Below, piece after piece: positions 1-12,400 of a stretch of DNA of 64,000 bases. The DNA lies in the NCBI RefSeq assembly GCF_016802725.1, contig NC_052678.1, positions 6,012,001-6,076,000 on the forward strand. The letters are read 5' to 3'. This DNA is from Solenopsis invicta (lineage: Eukaryota; Arthropoda; Insecta; Hymenoptera; Formicidae). How positions within the stretch are numbered: the first letter of the stretch is position 1; every line of letters begins with the position of its first letter. Below the pieces are notes generated by a model. The model worked only from the letters and a program-made list of their open reading frames with translations. It did no database searches and was not told where the DNA came from. The position numbers and the translations under genes were made by a program.

Positions 1-386
1 TATTGACATTTCATTGACATCATTAAAATTATCGAGAACATTGCCCTAAGATTGTAAGGCTGTAGGCTGACTAATGGCACTGATGTCAATCATGTGCATT
101 GTTGAAATGTTGAAATGAATGCAATAGTGGTAATGATGGCAATAATGGGAATGCTGTGAATGAGAGACTATCTCACATATTCCAAGCAGAACAGGGAGAC
201 ACCACTACATCAAAATAATATCAAAATGATCATTAAAAGTCACTTTTCGATCAATTAAGATTTGTCATTTTCACTTACTGTTCTGCTTGGGATTAATCTT
301 TAGCGGACAAATGGTGATAAAATCGACCAGAGATCTTTAGTCGATTTTTTGACAAAAACTTGACGAAAAATGATAAATTTTTTTAA
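1..386. other. AT-rich flank without a gene
   Basis: No coding region is supported here. The only structure is a 13-bp inverted repeat: CCAAGCAGAACAG at 182-194 and its reverse complement at 278-290, 83 bp apart. It may be the remains of a small foldback element, but no target duplication was found. Confidence 0.5.
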
Positions 387-752
387 AATTAAAAAAAACT
401 TGGAAAAAATTAACTTCTGACATTTCGTATACGACAGGCGAAAGGGTTATTAAAACGCGGAATGGTCCATAAAATTTCGGTAACAATTTTGCCGTAATGC
501 TTTGAGCCGCGGACGATAGGACGTGGTATCTCTTCAAAACGATCTCCCACTATAAAAACTGTACCACGCCGACGCTGATTATAATACATAACTTGTTTTT
601 GGTAGGCTTGCTCGAGATTTTCCGATACCCATTCAACGCTCGTAAGTCTTGCATACGTCGTGACCGATATCTTGCCACTATAATGACATGAATAATCTTT
701 AGCGGAAAAACGGTGAAAGATAGTCCAACTTTGGTCAATTTTTTGACAAGAA
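294..752. repeat. Pair of diverged direct repeats around the retroelement remnant
   Basis: A segment of about 60 bp starting AATCTTTAGCGGA at about 296 recurs at about 694 in the same orientation, with GGTGA and ATTTTTTGACAA shared further along. The copies lie on either side of the integrase-like fragment. They may be parts of the same dead element or a local duplication. Confidence 0.5.
387..655 (-). pseudogene. Ty3/gypsy-type integrase C-terminal fragment, frameshifted
   Basis: Two overlapping minus-strand frames resemble the end of an LTR-retrotransposon pol polyprotein. The first frame (about 655 to 535) contains a run like NLEQAYQKQ followed by YYNQRRR and VGDR, as in the linker after the integrase catalytic core. 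The second frame (about 537 to 387) contains LSSAAQSITAKL, GPFRV and LSPVVYE, the pattern of the integrase C-terminal domain in Ty3/gypsy elements. The two parts are in different frames and no catalytic core, reverse transcriptase or LTR is visible, so this is a dead remnant. Which gypsy lineage it belongs to cannot be told from this length. The identification rests on recognised motifs; no search was run. Confidence 0.6.
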
Positions 753-833
753 TAGATGTCAGAAGTGAATCCTTTATCAAGTTCTTTTTAATTTTTCAGA
801 CATTCAGTGGAATTCTGAATCACTAACGCCACA

Positions 834-1176
834 ATTGCCATCATTCCCACTATTGTAATCATTTCTATCATTGCCATTTCCATAGCCGTCATAGTAGTGA
901 CAATACAATTGCCCGATCATCATCGCCATCACCGCCATCACCGCCATCATTGCCAACATCGCCATAATCGCCATCATCGTCATAATCATCGCCATCATCG
1001 CCAACATCGCCATCATCGCCATCATCGACATCATAGCCATCATTGCCATCATCGCATTCATAGCCATCATCATCGCCATCATCGACATCATAGCCATCAT
1101 CGCCATCATCGCCATCATAGCCATCATCATCGCCATCATCGCCATCCTCATCGCTATCATTGCCATTATCGCCAAA
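834..1176. repeat. 9-bp CATCGCCAT-type minisatellite
   Basis: Tandem imperfect copies of CATCGCCAT with trinucleotide substructure (CAT/GCC) and variants such as CATCGACAT and CATAGCCAT. It opens long frames on both strands (Met-Ala-Met rich on one, His-Arg-His rich on the other), which is a by-product of the 9-bp period and not evidence of a gene. It runs directly into the first satellite monomer at about 1177. Confidence 0.9.
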
Positions 1177-2030
1177 AGAGTTATATCAGTCAAAGTTCAA
1201 AATTTTTGAGTAAAACTTTCTTTGCGAATTTCTCCAAAATCTCTGTGTTCGGATAGCCCCCCGAAGAGTTCTACCTTTTATCATAATGGATCGAATTGCT
1301 AAAGTGAAAAACGAAAGAGTTATATCAGTCAAAGTTCGAAACATTGAGTAAAATTTATTTGCGAATTTCTCCAATATTTCTAAATTCTGATAGACCCTGG
1401 AAGAGTTCTAATTTTATCATGATGGATCGAATCGCTAAAGTGAAAAACGAAAGAGTTATATCAGTCAAAGTTCGAAATTTTTGAGTAAAATTTTTTTTGC
1501 CAAATTCTCCAATATTTCTGTGTTCTGATAGCCCCCAGAAGAGTTCTAACTTTTATCATGGTGGATCGATTCGCTAAACTGAAATTCGAAAGACTTATAT
1601 CAGTCAAAGTTCGAAATTTGGGGTAACATTTTTTTTTGCGATTTTCTCTAATATCTCTGTGTTCTGATAGCCCCCAGAAGAGTTCTAACTTTTATCATGA
1701 TGGATCGAATCGCTAAAGAGAAAAACGAAAGACTTATATCACTCAAAGTTCGAAAATTTTGAGGAAAATTTTTTTTGCGAATTTCTCCAATATCTCTGTG
1801 TTCTGATATCCCCGAGAAGAGTTCTAACTTTTAACATAATGGATCGAATCGCTAAAGTGAAAGACGAAAAAGTTATATCAGTAAAAGTTCGAAAATTTTG
1901 AGGAAAAATTTTTTGCGAATTTCTCCAATATCTCTGTGTTCTGATATCCCCGAGAAGAGTTCTAACTTTTATCATAGTGGATCCAATCGCTAAAGTGAAA
2001 GACGAAAGTGTTATATAAGTCAAAGTTCGA
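1177..2030. repeat. Satellite left edge, old diverged monomers
   Basis: Monomers here carry GCCCCCAGAAGAG or GACCCTGGAAGAG and AAAAACGAAAG, unlike the AAAGACGAAAG of the core. Neighbouring copies differ from each other at many sites, as expected at an array edge that unequal exchange no longer homogenises. Confidence 0.75.
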
Positions 2031-5000
2031 AATTTTTGAGTAATATTGGTTTTTTACCGAATTTCTTCAATATCTCTGTGTTCTGATAGCCCTAAGAAGA
2101 GTTATAACTTTTATCATGATGTATCGAATCGCTGAACTGAAAAAGGAAAGACTTATATCAGTCAAATTTCGAAATTTTTGAGTAAAATTTTTTGTGCGAA
2201 TTACTCCAATATTTTTGTGTTCTGATAGCCCCGAGAAGAGTTATAACTTTTATCATAGTGGATGCAATCGCTAAAGTGAAAGACGAAAGGTTTATATCAG
2301 TCAAAGTTCGAAATTTTTGAGGAATATTGATTTTTTTCCGAATTTCTTCAATATTTCTGTGTTCTGATAGCCCTAAGAAGAGATATATCTTATATCATGA
2401 TGTATCGAATCGCTGAACTGAAATAGGAAAGACTTATATCAGTCAAATTTCGAAACTTTTGAGTAAAATTTTTTGTGCGAATTTATCCAATATCTCTGTG
2501 TCCTGATAGCCCCGAGAAGTGTTATAACTTTTATCATAATGGATCGAATCGCTAAAGTGAAAGACGAAAGAGTTATATCAGTCAAAGTTCGAAATTTTTT
2601 AGTAAAATTGGTTTTTTTGCGAATTTTTCCAATATCTCTGTGTTCTAATAGCCCCGAGAAGAGTTCTAACTTTTATCATAATGGATCAAATCGCTAAAGT
2701 GAAAGACGAAAGAGTTATATAAGTAAAAGTTCGAAAACTTTGAGTAAAATTCTTTGTGCGAATTTTTCCAATATCTCTGTGTCCTGATAGCCCAGAGAAG
2801 TGTTATAACTTTTATCATAATGGATCGAATCGCTAAAGTGAAAGACGAAAGAGTTATATTAGTCAAAGTTTGAAAATTTTGTGGAAAATTTTTTTTGCGA
2901 ATTTCTCTAGTATCTCTGTGTTCTGATATCCCCGAGAAGAGTACTAACTTTTATCATAGTGGATCCAATCGCTAAAGTGAAAGACGAAAGAGTTATATCA
3001 GTCAAAGTTCGAAATTTTTTAGTAAAATTGGTTTTTTTGCGAATTTCTCCAATATCTCTGTGTTCTAATAGCCCCGAGAAGAGTTCTAACTTTTAGCATA
3101 ATGGATCAAATCGCTAAAATGAAAGACGAAAGAGTTATATAAGTAAAAGTTCGAAAATTTTGAGTAAAATATTTGTGCGAATTTCTCCAATATCCTTGTG
3201 TTCTGATAGCCTCGAGAAGTGTTGTAACTTTTATCATAATGGATCAAATCGCTAAATTAAAAGACGAAAGTGTTATATCAGTCAAAGTTCGAAATTTTTT
3301 AGTAAAATTGGTTGTTTTGCGAATTTCTCCAATATCTCTGTGTTCTGATAGCCCACAGAAGAGGTATAACTTTTATCATGATGTATCGAATCGCTGAACT
3401 GAAAAAGGAAAGACTTATATCAGTCAAAGTTCGAAAATTTTGAGTAATATTTTTTTTGCGAATTTCTCCAATATCTCTGTTTTCTGATAGCCCACAGAAG
3501 AGATATAACTTCTATCATGATGTATCGAATCGCTGAACTGAAAAAGGAAAGACTTATATCAGTCAAATTTCGAAATTTTTGAGTAAAATTTTTTGTGCGA
3601 ATTTCTCCAATATCTTTGTTTTCTGATAGCCCCGAGAAGAGTTGTAACTTTTATCATAATGGATCGAAGCGCTAAAGTAAAAGACGAAAGAGTTATATCA
3701 GTCAAAGTTCGAAATTTTTTAGTAAAATTGGTTTTTTTGCGAATTTCTCCAATATCTCTGTGTTCTGATAGCCCACAGAAGAGATATAACTTTTATCATG
3801 ATGTATCGAATCGATGAACTGGAAAAGGAAAGACTTATATCAGTCAAATTTCGAAAGTTTTGAGTAAAATTTTTTTTGCGATTTTCTCCAATATCTCTGC
3901 GTACTGACAGCCCCGAGAAGTGTTAAAACTTTAATTATAATGGATCGAATCGCAAAAGTGAAAGACGAAAGTGTTATATCAGTCAAAGTTCGTAAATTTT
4001 GAGGAAAATTTTTTTTGCGAATTTCTCCAATATCTCTGTGTTCTGATTGCCCACAGAAGAGATATAACTTTTATCATGATGTATCAAATCGATGAACTGA
4101 AAAAGGAAAGACTTATATCAGTCTAAATTCGAAATTTTTGAGTAAAATTTTTTTGCGAATTTCTCCAATATCTCTGTGTTCTGATAGCCCCGAGAAGAGT
4201 TCTAACTGCTATCATAATGAATCGAATCGCTAAAGTAAAAGACGAAAAGGTTATATCAGTCAAAGTTCGAAATTTTTTAGTAAAATTGGTTTTTTTGGGA
4301 ATTTCTCCAATATCTCAGTGTTCTGATAGCCCACAGAAGAGATATAACTTTTATCATGATGTATCGAATCGCTGAACTGAAAAAGGAGAGACTTATATCA
4401 AGCAAATTTCGAAATTTTTGAGAAAAATTTTTTTTGCGAATTTCTCCAATATCTCTGTGTTCTGATAGCCCCGAAAAGAGTTCTAACTGTTATCATAATG
4501 GATCGAATCGCTAAAGTGAAAGACGAAAGTGTTATATCAGTCAAAGTTCGAAAATTTTGAGGAATATTTTTTTTGTGAATTTCTCCAATATCTCTGTGTT
4601 CTGATATCCCCGAGAAGAGTTCTAACATTTATCATAGTGGATCCAATCGCTAAAGTGAAAGACGAAAGAGTTATATCAGTCAAAGTTCGAAATTTTTTAG
4701 TAAAATTGGTTTTTTTGCGAATTTTTCCAATATCTCTGTGTTCTGATTGCCCACAGAAGAGATATAACTTTTATCATGATGTATCGAATCGCTGAACTGA
4801 AAAAGGAAAGACTTATATCAGTCAAATTTCGAAATTTTTGAGTAAAATTTTTTTTGCGAATTTCTCCAATATCCCTGTGCTCTGACAGCCCCGAGAAGTG
4901 TTATAACTTTTATCATAATGGATCGAATCGCTAAAGTGAAAGACGAAAGTGTTATATCAGTCAAAGTTCGTAAATTTTGAGGAAAATTTTTTTTGCGAAT

Positions 5001-6400
5001 TTCTCCAATATCTCTGTGTTCTGATAGCCCCGAGTAAAGTACTAACTTTTAGCATAGTGGATCCAATCGCTAAAGTGAAAGACGAAAGTGTTATATGAGT
5101 CAAAGTCAGAAATTTTTTATTAAAATTGTTTTTTTTGCGAATTTCTCTAATATCCCTGTGTTCTGATTGCCCACAGAAGAGATATAACTTTTATCATGAT
5201 GTATCAAATCGATGAACTAAAAAAGGAAAGACTTATATCAGACTAAATTCGAAATTTTTGAGTAAAATTTTTTTGCGAATTTCTCCAAAATCTCTGTGTT
5301 CTGATAGCCCCGAGAAGAGTTCTGACTGTTATCATAATGAATCGAATCGCTAAAGTAAAAGACGAAAGAGTTATATCAGTCAAAGTTCGAAATTTTTTAG
5401 TAAAATTGGTGTTTTGCGAATTTTTCCAATATCTTTGTGTTCTGATTGCCCACAGAAGAGATATAACTTTTATCATGATGTATCGAATCGCTGAACTGAA
5501 AAAGGAAAGACTTATATCAGTCAAATTTCGAATTTTTGAGTAAAATTTTTTTTGCTACTTTCTCCAATATCCCTGTGCTCTGACAGCCCCGAGAAGTGTT
5601 ATAACTTTTATCATAATGGATCGAATCGCTAAAGTCTAAGACGAAAGTGTTATATCAGTCAAAGTTCGTAAATTTTGAGGAAAATTTTTTTTGCGAATTT
5701 CTCCAATATCTCTGTGTTCTGATATCCCCGAGAAGAGTTCTAACTTTTATTATAGTGGATCAAATCGCTAAAGTGAAAGACGAAAGTGTTTTATCAGTCA
5801 AAATTCGAAATTTTTGAGTAAAATTGGTTTTTTTCCGAATTTCTTCAATATCTCTGTGTTCTGATAGCCCTAAGAAGAGATATGACTTTTATCATTATGT
5901 ATCAAATCGCTGAACTGAAAAAGGAAAGACTTATATCAGTCAAATTTCGAAATTTTTGAGTAAAATTTTTTTTGGGATTTTCTCCAATATCTCTGCGTAC
6001 TGACAGCCCCGAGAAGCGTTATAACTTTTATTATAATGGATCGAATCGCTAAAGTGAAAGACGAAAGTGTTATATCAGTCAAAGTTCGTAAATTTTGAGG
6101 AAAATTTTTTTTGCGAATTTCACCAATATCTCTGTGTTCTGATATCCCCGAGTAAAGTACTAACTTTTATCATAGTGGATCCAATCGCTAAAGTGAAAGA
6201 CGAAAGAGTTATATGAGTCAAAGTTCGAAATTTTTTAGTAAAATTGGTTTTTTTGCGAATTTCTCCAATATCTCTGTGTTCTGATTGCCCACAGAAGAGA
6301 TATAACTTTTATCATGATGTATCGAATTTCTGAACTGAAAAAGGAAAGACTTATATCAGTCAAATTTCGAAATTTTCGAGTAAAATTTTTTTTGCGAATT
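2031..6400. repeat. Satellite left transition zone
   Basis: Mixed monomers with the AAAGACGAAAG signature, moderately diverged from each other. CCCCGAGAAGAG, CCCACAGAAGAG and CCTAAGAAGAG variants appear here but without a stable higher-order order. The boundaries are approximate. Confidence 0.6.
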
Positions 6401-9400
6401 TCTCCAATATCTCTGTGTTCTGATAGCCCCGAGAAGAGTTCTAACTTTTATCATAATGGATCGAATCGCTAAAGTGAAAGACGAAAGTGTTATATCAGTC
6501 AATGTTCGAAATTTTTGAGTAAAATTGGTTTTTTTCCGAATTTCTTCAATATCTTTGTGTTCTGATAGCCCACAGAAGATATATACCTTTTATCATGATG
6601 TATCGAATTTCTGAACTGAAAAAGGAAAGACTTATATCAGTCAAATTTCGAAATTTTTGAGTAAAATTTTTTTTGCGAATTTCTCCAATATCTCTGTGTT
6701 CTGATATGCACGAGAAGAGTTCTAACTTTTATCATAGTGGATCCAATCGCTAAAGTGAAAGACGAAAGTGTTATATCAGTCAAAGATCGAAATTTTTGAG
6801 TAAAATTGGTTTTTTTCCGAATTTCTTCAATATCTCTGTGTTCTGATAGCCCACAGAAGATATATACCTTTTATCATGATGTATCGAATTTCTGAACTGA
6901 AAAAGGAAAGACTTATATCAGTCAAATTTCGAAATTTTTGAGTAAAATTTTTTGTGCGAATTTCTCCTATATCTCTGTGTTCTGATAGCCCCGAGAAGAG
7001 TTCTAACCTTTATCATAATGGATCGAATCGCTAAAGTGAAAGACGAAACAGTTATATCAGTCAAAGTTCGAAATTTTTTAGTAAACTTGGATTTTTTCCG
7101 AATTTCTTCAATATCTCTGTGTTCTGATAGCCCACAGAAGATATATACATTTTATCATGATGTATCGAATTTCTGAACTGAAAAAGGAAAGACTTATATC
7201 AGTCAAATTTCGAAATTTTTAGTAAAATTTTATGTGCGAATTTCTCCAATATCTCTGTGTTCTGATAGCCCCGAGAAGAGTTCTAACTTTTATCATAGTG
7301 GATCCAATCGCTAAAGTGAAAGACGAAAGAGTTATATCAGTCAAAGTTCGAAAATTTTGAGGAAAATTTTTTTTGCGAATTTTTTCAATATCTCTCTGTT
7401 CTGATATCCCCGAGAAGAATTCTAACTTTTATCATAGTGGATCCAATCGCTAAAGTGAAAGACGAAAGAGTTATATCAGTCAAAGTTCGAAATTTTTGAG
7501 TAAAATTGGTTTTTTTCCGAATTTCTTCAATATCTCTGTGTTCTGATAGCCCACAGAAGATATATACCTTTTATCATGATGTATTGAATTTCTGAACTGA
7601 AAAAGGAAAGACTTATATGAGTCAAATTTCGAAATCGTTGAGTAAAATTTTTTTTGCGAATTTCTCCAATATCTCTGTGTTCTGATAGCCCCGAGAAGAG
7701 TTCTAACTTTTATCATAATGGATCGAATCGCTAAAGTGAAAGACGAAAGTGTTATATCAGTCAATGTTCGAAATTTTTGAGTAAAATTGGTTTTTTTCCG
7801 AATTTCTTCAATATCTTTGTGTTCTGATAGCCCACAGAAGATATATGCCTTTTATCATGATGTATCGAATTTCTGAACTGAAAAAGGAAAGACTTATATC
7901 AGTCAAATTTCGAAATTTTTGAGTAAAATTTTTTGTGCCAATTTCTCCAATATCTCTGTGTTCTGATAGCCCCGAGAAGAGTTCTAACTTTATCATAATG
8001 GATCGAATCGCTAAAGTGAAAGACGAAAGAGTTATATCAGTCAAAGTTCGAAAATTTTGAGGAAAATTTTTTTTGCGAATTTCTCCAATATCTCTGTGTT
8101 CTGATAGCCCCGAGAAGAGTTCTAACTTTTATCATAACGGATCGAATCGCTAAAGTGAAAGACGAAAGTGTTATATCAGTCAATGTTCGAAATTTTTGAG
8201 TAAAATTGGTTTTTGTCCGAATTTCTTCAATATCTCTGTGTTCTGATAGCCCACAGAAGATATATACCTTTTATCATGATGTATTGAATTTCTGAACTGA
8301 AAAAGGAAAGACTTATATGAGTCAAATTTCGAAATCGTTGAGTAAAATTTTTTTTGCGAATTTCTCCAATATCTCTGTGTTCTGATAGCCCCGAGAAGAG
8401 TTCTAACTTTTATCATAATGGATCGAATCGCTAAAGTGAAAGACGAAAGTGTTATATCAGTCAATGTTCGAAATTTTTGAGTAAAATTGGTTTTTTTCCG
8501 AATTTCTTCAATATCTTTGTGTTCTGATAGCCCACAGAAGATATATACCTTTTATCATGATGTATCGAATTTCTGAACTGAAAAAGGAAAGACTTATATC
8601 AGTCAAATTTCGAAATTTTTGAGTAAAATTTTTTTTGCGAATTTCTCCAATATCTCTGTGTTCTGATATGCACGAGAAGAGTTCTAACTTTTATCATAGT
8701 GGATCCAATCGCTAAAGTGAAAGACGAAAGAGTTGTATCAGTCAAAGTTCGAAAATTTTGAGTAAAATTGGTTTTTTTCCGAATTTCTTCAATATCTCTG
8801 TGTTCTGATAACCCTAAGAAGAGATATATCTTTTATCATGATGTATCGAATTTCTGAACTGAAAAAGGAAAGACTTATATCAGTCAAATTTCGAAATTTT
8901 TGAGTAAAATTTTTTGTGCCAATTTCTCCAATATCTCTGTGTTCTGATAGCCCCGAGAAGAGTTCTAACTTTATCATAATGGATCGAATCGCTAAAGTGA
9001 AAGACGAAAGAGTTATATCAGTCAAAGTTCGAAAACTTTGAGGAAAATTTTTTTTGCGAATTTCTCCAATATCTCTGTGTTCTGATAGCCCCGAGAAGAG
9101 TTCTAACTTTTATCATAACGAATCGAATCGCTAAAGTGAAAGACGAATGTGTTATATCAGTCAATGTACGAAATTTTTGAGTAAAATTGGTTATTTTCCG
9201 AATTTCTTCAATATCTCTGTGTTCTGATAGCCCACAGAAGATATATACCTTTTATCATGATGTATCGAATTTCTGAACTGAAAAAGGAAAGACTTATATC
9301 AGTCAAATTTCGAAATTTTTGAGTAAAATTTTTTTTGCGAATTTCTCCAATATCTCTGTGTTCTGATATGCCCGAGAAGAGTTCTAACTTTTATCATAGT

Positions 9401-12400
9401 GGATCCAATCGCTAAAGTGAAAGACGAAAGAGTTGTATCAGTCAAAGTTCGAAATTTTTGAGTAAAATTGGTTTTTTTCCGAATTTCTTCAATATCTCTG
9501 TGTTCTGATAACCCTAAGAAGAGATATATCTTTTATCATGATGTATCGAATTTCTGAACTGAAAAAGGAAAGACATATCAGTCAAATTTCGAAATTTTTG
9601 AGTAAAATTTTTTGTGCCAATTTCTCCAATATCTCTGTGTTCTGATAGCCCCGAGAAGAGTTCTAACTTTATCATACTGGATCGAATCGCTAAAGTGAAA
9701 GACGAAAGAGTTATATCAGTCAAAGTTCGAAAATTTTGAGGAAAATTTTTTTTGCGAATTTCTCCAATATCTCTGTGTTCTGATAGCCCCGAGAAGAGTT
9801 CTAACTTTTATCATAACGAATCGAATCGCTAAAGTGAAAGACGAATGTGTTATATCAGTCAATGTACGAAATTTTTGAGTAAAATTGGTTTTTTTCCGAA
9901 TTTCTTCAATATCTCTGTGTTCTGATAGCCCACAGAAGATATATACCTTTTATCATGATGTATCGAATTTCTGAACTGAAAAAGGAAAGACTTATATCAG
10001 TAAAATTTCGAAATTTTTGAGTAAAATTTTTTTTGCGAATTTCTTCAATATCTCTGTGTTCTGATATGCACGAGAAGAGTTCTAACTTTTATCATAGTGG
10101 ATCCAATCGCTAAAGTGAAAGACGAAAGAGTTATATCAGTCAAAGATCGAAATTTTTGAGTAAAATTGGTTTTTTTCCGAATTTCTTCAATATCTCTGTG
10201 TTCTGATAGCCCACAGAAGATATATACCTTTTATCATGATGTATCGAATTTCTGAACTGAAAAAGGAAAGACTTATATCAGTCAAATTTCGAAATTTTTG
10301 AGTAAAATTTTTTTTGCGAATTTCTCCAATATCTCTGTGTTCTGATATGCCCGAGAAGAGTTCTAACTTTTATCATAGTGGATCCAATCGCTAAAGTGAA
10401 AGACGAAAGAGTTGTATCAGTCAAAGTTCGAAATTTTTGAGTAAAATTGGTTTTTTTCCGAATTTCTTCAATATCTCTGTGTTCTGATAACCCTAAGAAG
10501 AGATATATCTTTTATCATGATGTATCGAATTTCTGAACTGAAAAAGGAAAGACTTATATCAGTCAAATTTCGAAATTTTTGAGTAAAATTTTTTGTGCCA
10601 ATTTCTCCAATATCTCTGTTTTCTGATAGCCCCGAGAAGAGTTCTAACTTTATCATAATGGATCGAATCGCTAAAGTGAAAGACGAAAGAGTTATATCAG
10701 TCAAAGTTCGTAATTTTTTAGTAAACTTGGATTTTTTCCGAATTTTTTCAATATCTCTGTGTTCTGATAGCCCACAGAAGATATATACCTTTTATCATGA
10801 TGTATCGAATTTCTGAACTGAAAAAGGAAAGACTTATATCAGTCAAATTTCGAAACTTTTGAGTAAAATCTTTGTGCGAATTTCTCCAATATCTCTGTGT
10901 TCTGATAGCCCCGAGAAGTGTTCTAACTTTTATCATAATGGATCGAATCGCTAAAGTGAAAGACGAAAGTGTTATATCAGTCAAAGTTCGAAATTTTTGA
11001 GTAAAATTGGTTTTTTTCCGAATTTCTTCAATATCTCTGTGTTCTGATAACCCTAAGAAGAGATATATCTTTTATCATGATGTATCGAATTTCTGAAATG
11101 AAAAAGGAAAGACTTATATCAGTCAAATTTCGAAATTTTTGAGTAAAATTTTTGTGCGAATTTCTTCAATATCTCTGTGTTCTGATAGCCCCGAGAAGAG
11201 TTCTAACTTTATCATAATGGATCGAATCGCTAAAGTGAAAGACGAAAGAGTTATATCAGTCAAAGTTCGAAAATTTTGAGGAAAATTTTTTTTGCGAATT
11301 TCTCCAATATCTCTGTGTTCTGATAGCCCCGAGAAGAGTTCTAACTTTTATCATAACGGATCGAATCGCTAAAGTGAAAGACGAAAGTGTTATATCAGTC
11401 AATGTTCGAAATTTTTGAGTAAAATTGGTTTTTTTCCGAATTTCTTCAATATCTCTGTGTTCTGATAGCCCACAGAAGATATATACCTTTTATCATGATG
11501 TATTGAATTTCTGAACTGAAAAAGGAAAGACTTATATCAGTCAAATTTCGAAATCGTTGAGTAAAATTTTTTTTGCGAATTTCTCCAATATCTCTGTGTT
11601 CTGATAGCCCCGAGAAGAGTTCTAACTTTTATCATAATGGATCGAATCGCTAAAGTGAAAGACGAAAGTGTTATATCAGTCAATGTTCGAAATTTTTGAG
11701 TAAAATTGGTTTTTTTCCGAATTTCTTCAATATCTCTGTGTTCTGATAGCCCACAGAAGATATATACCTTTTATCATGATGTATCGAATTTCTGAACTGA
11801 AAAAGGAAAGACTTATATCAGTCAAATTTCGAAATTTTTGAGTAAAATTTTTTGTGCGAATTTCTCCAATATCTCTGTGTTCTGATAGCCCCGAGAAGAG
11901 TTCTAACTTTTATCATAATGGATCGAATCGCTAAAGTGAAAGACGAAAGAGTTATATCAGTCAAAGTTCGAAATTTTGGAGTAAAATTGGTTTTTTTCCG
12001 AATTTCTTCAATATCTCTGTGTTCTGATAGCCCACAGAAGATATATACATTTTATCATGATGTATCGAATTTCTGAACTGAAAAAGGAAAGACTTATATC
12101 AGTCAAATTTCGAAATTTTTGAGTAAAATTTTTTGTGCGAATTTCTCCAATATCTCTGTGTTCTGATAGCCCCGAGAAGAGTTCTAACTTTTATCATAGT
12201 GGATCCAATCGCTAAAGTGAAAGACGAAAGAGTTATATCAGTCAAAGTTCGAAAATTTTGAGGAAAATTTTTTTTGCGAATTTTTTCAATATCTCTCTGT
12301 TCTGATATCCCCGAGAAGAATTCTAACTTTTATCATAGTGGATCGAATCGCTAAAGTGAAAGACGAAAGAGTTATATCAGTCAAAGTTCGAAATTTTGGA

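Noticed and set aside
804..1256. Met-Ala rich (- strand) and His-Arg rich (+ strand) proteins
   Set aside because: Both come from the 9-bp minisatellite, which is open in several frames by composition alone.
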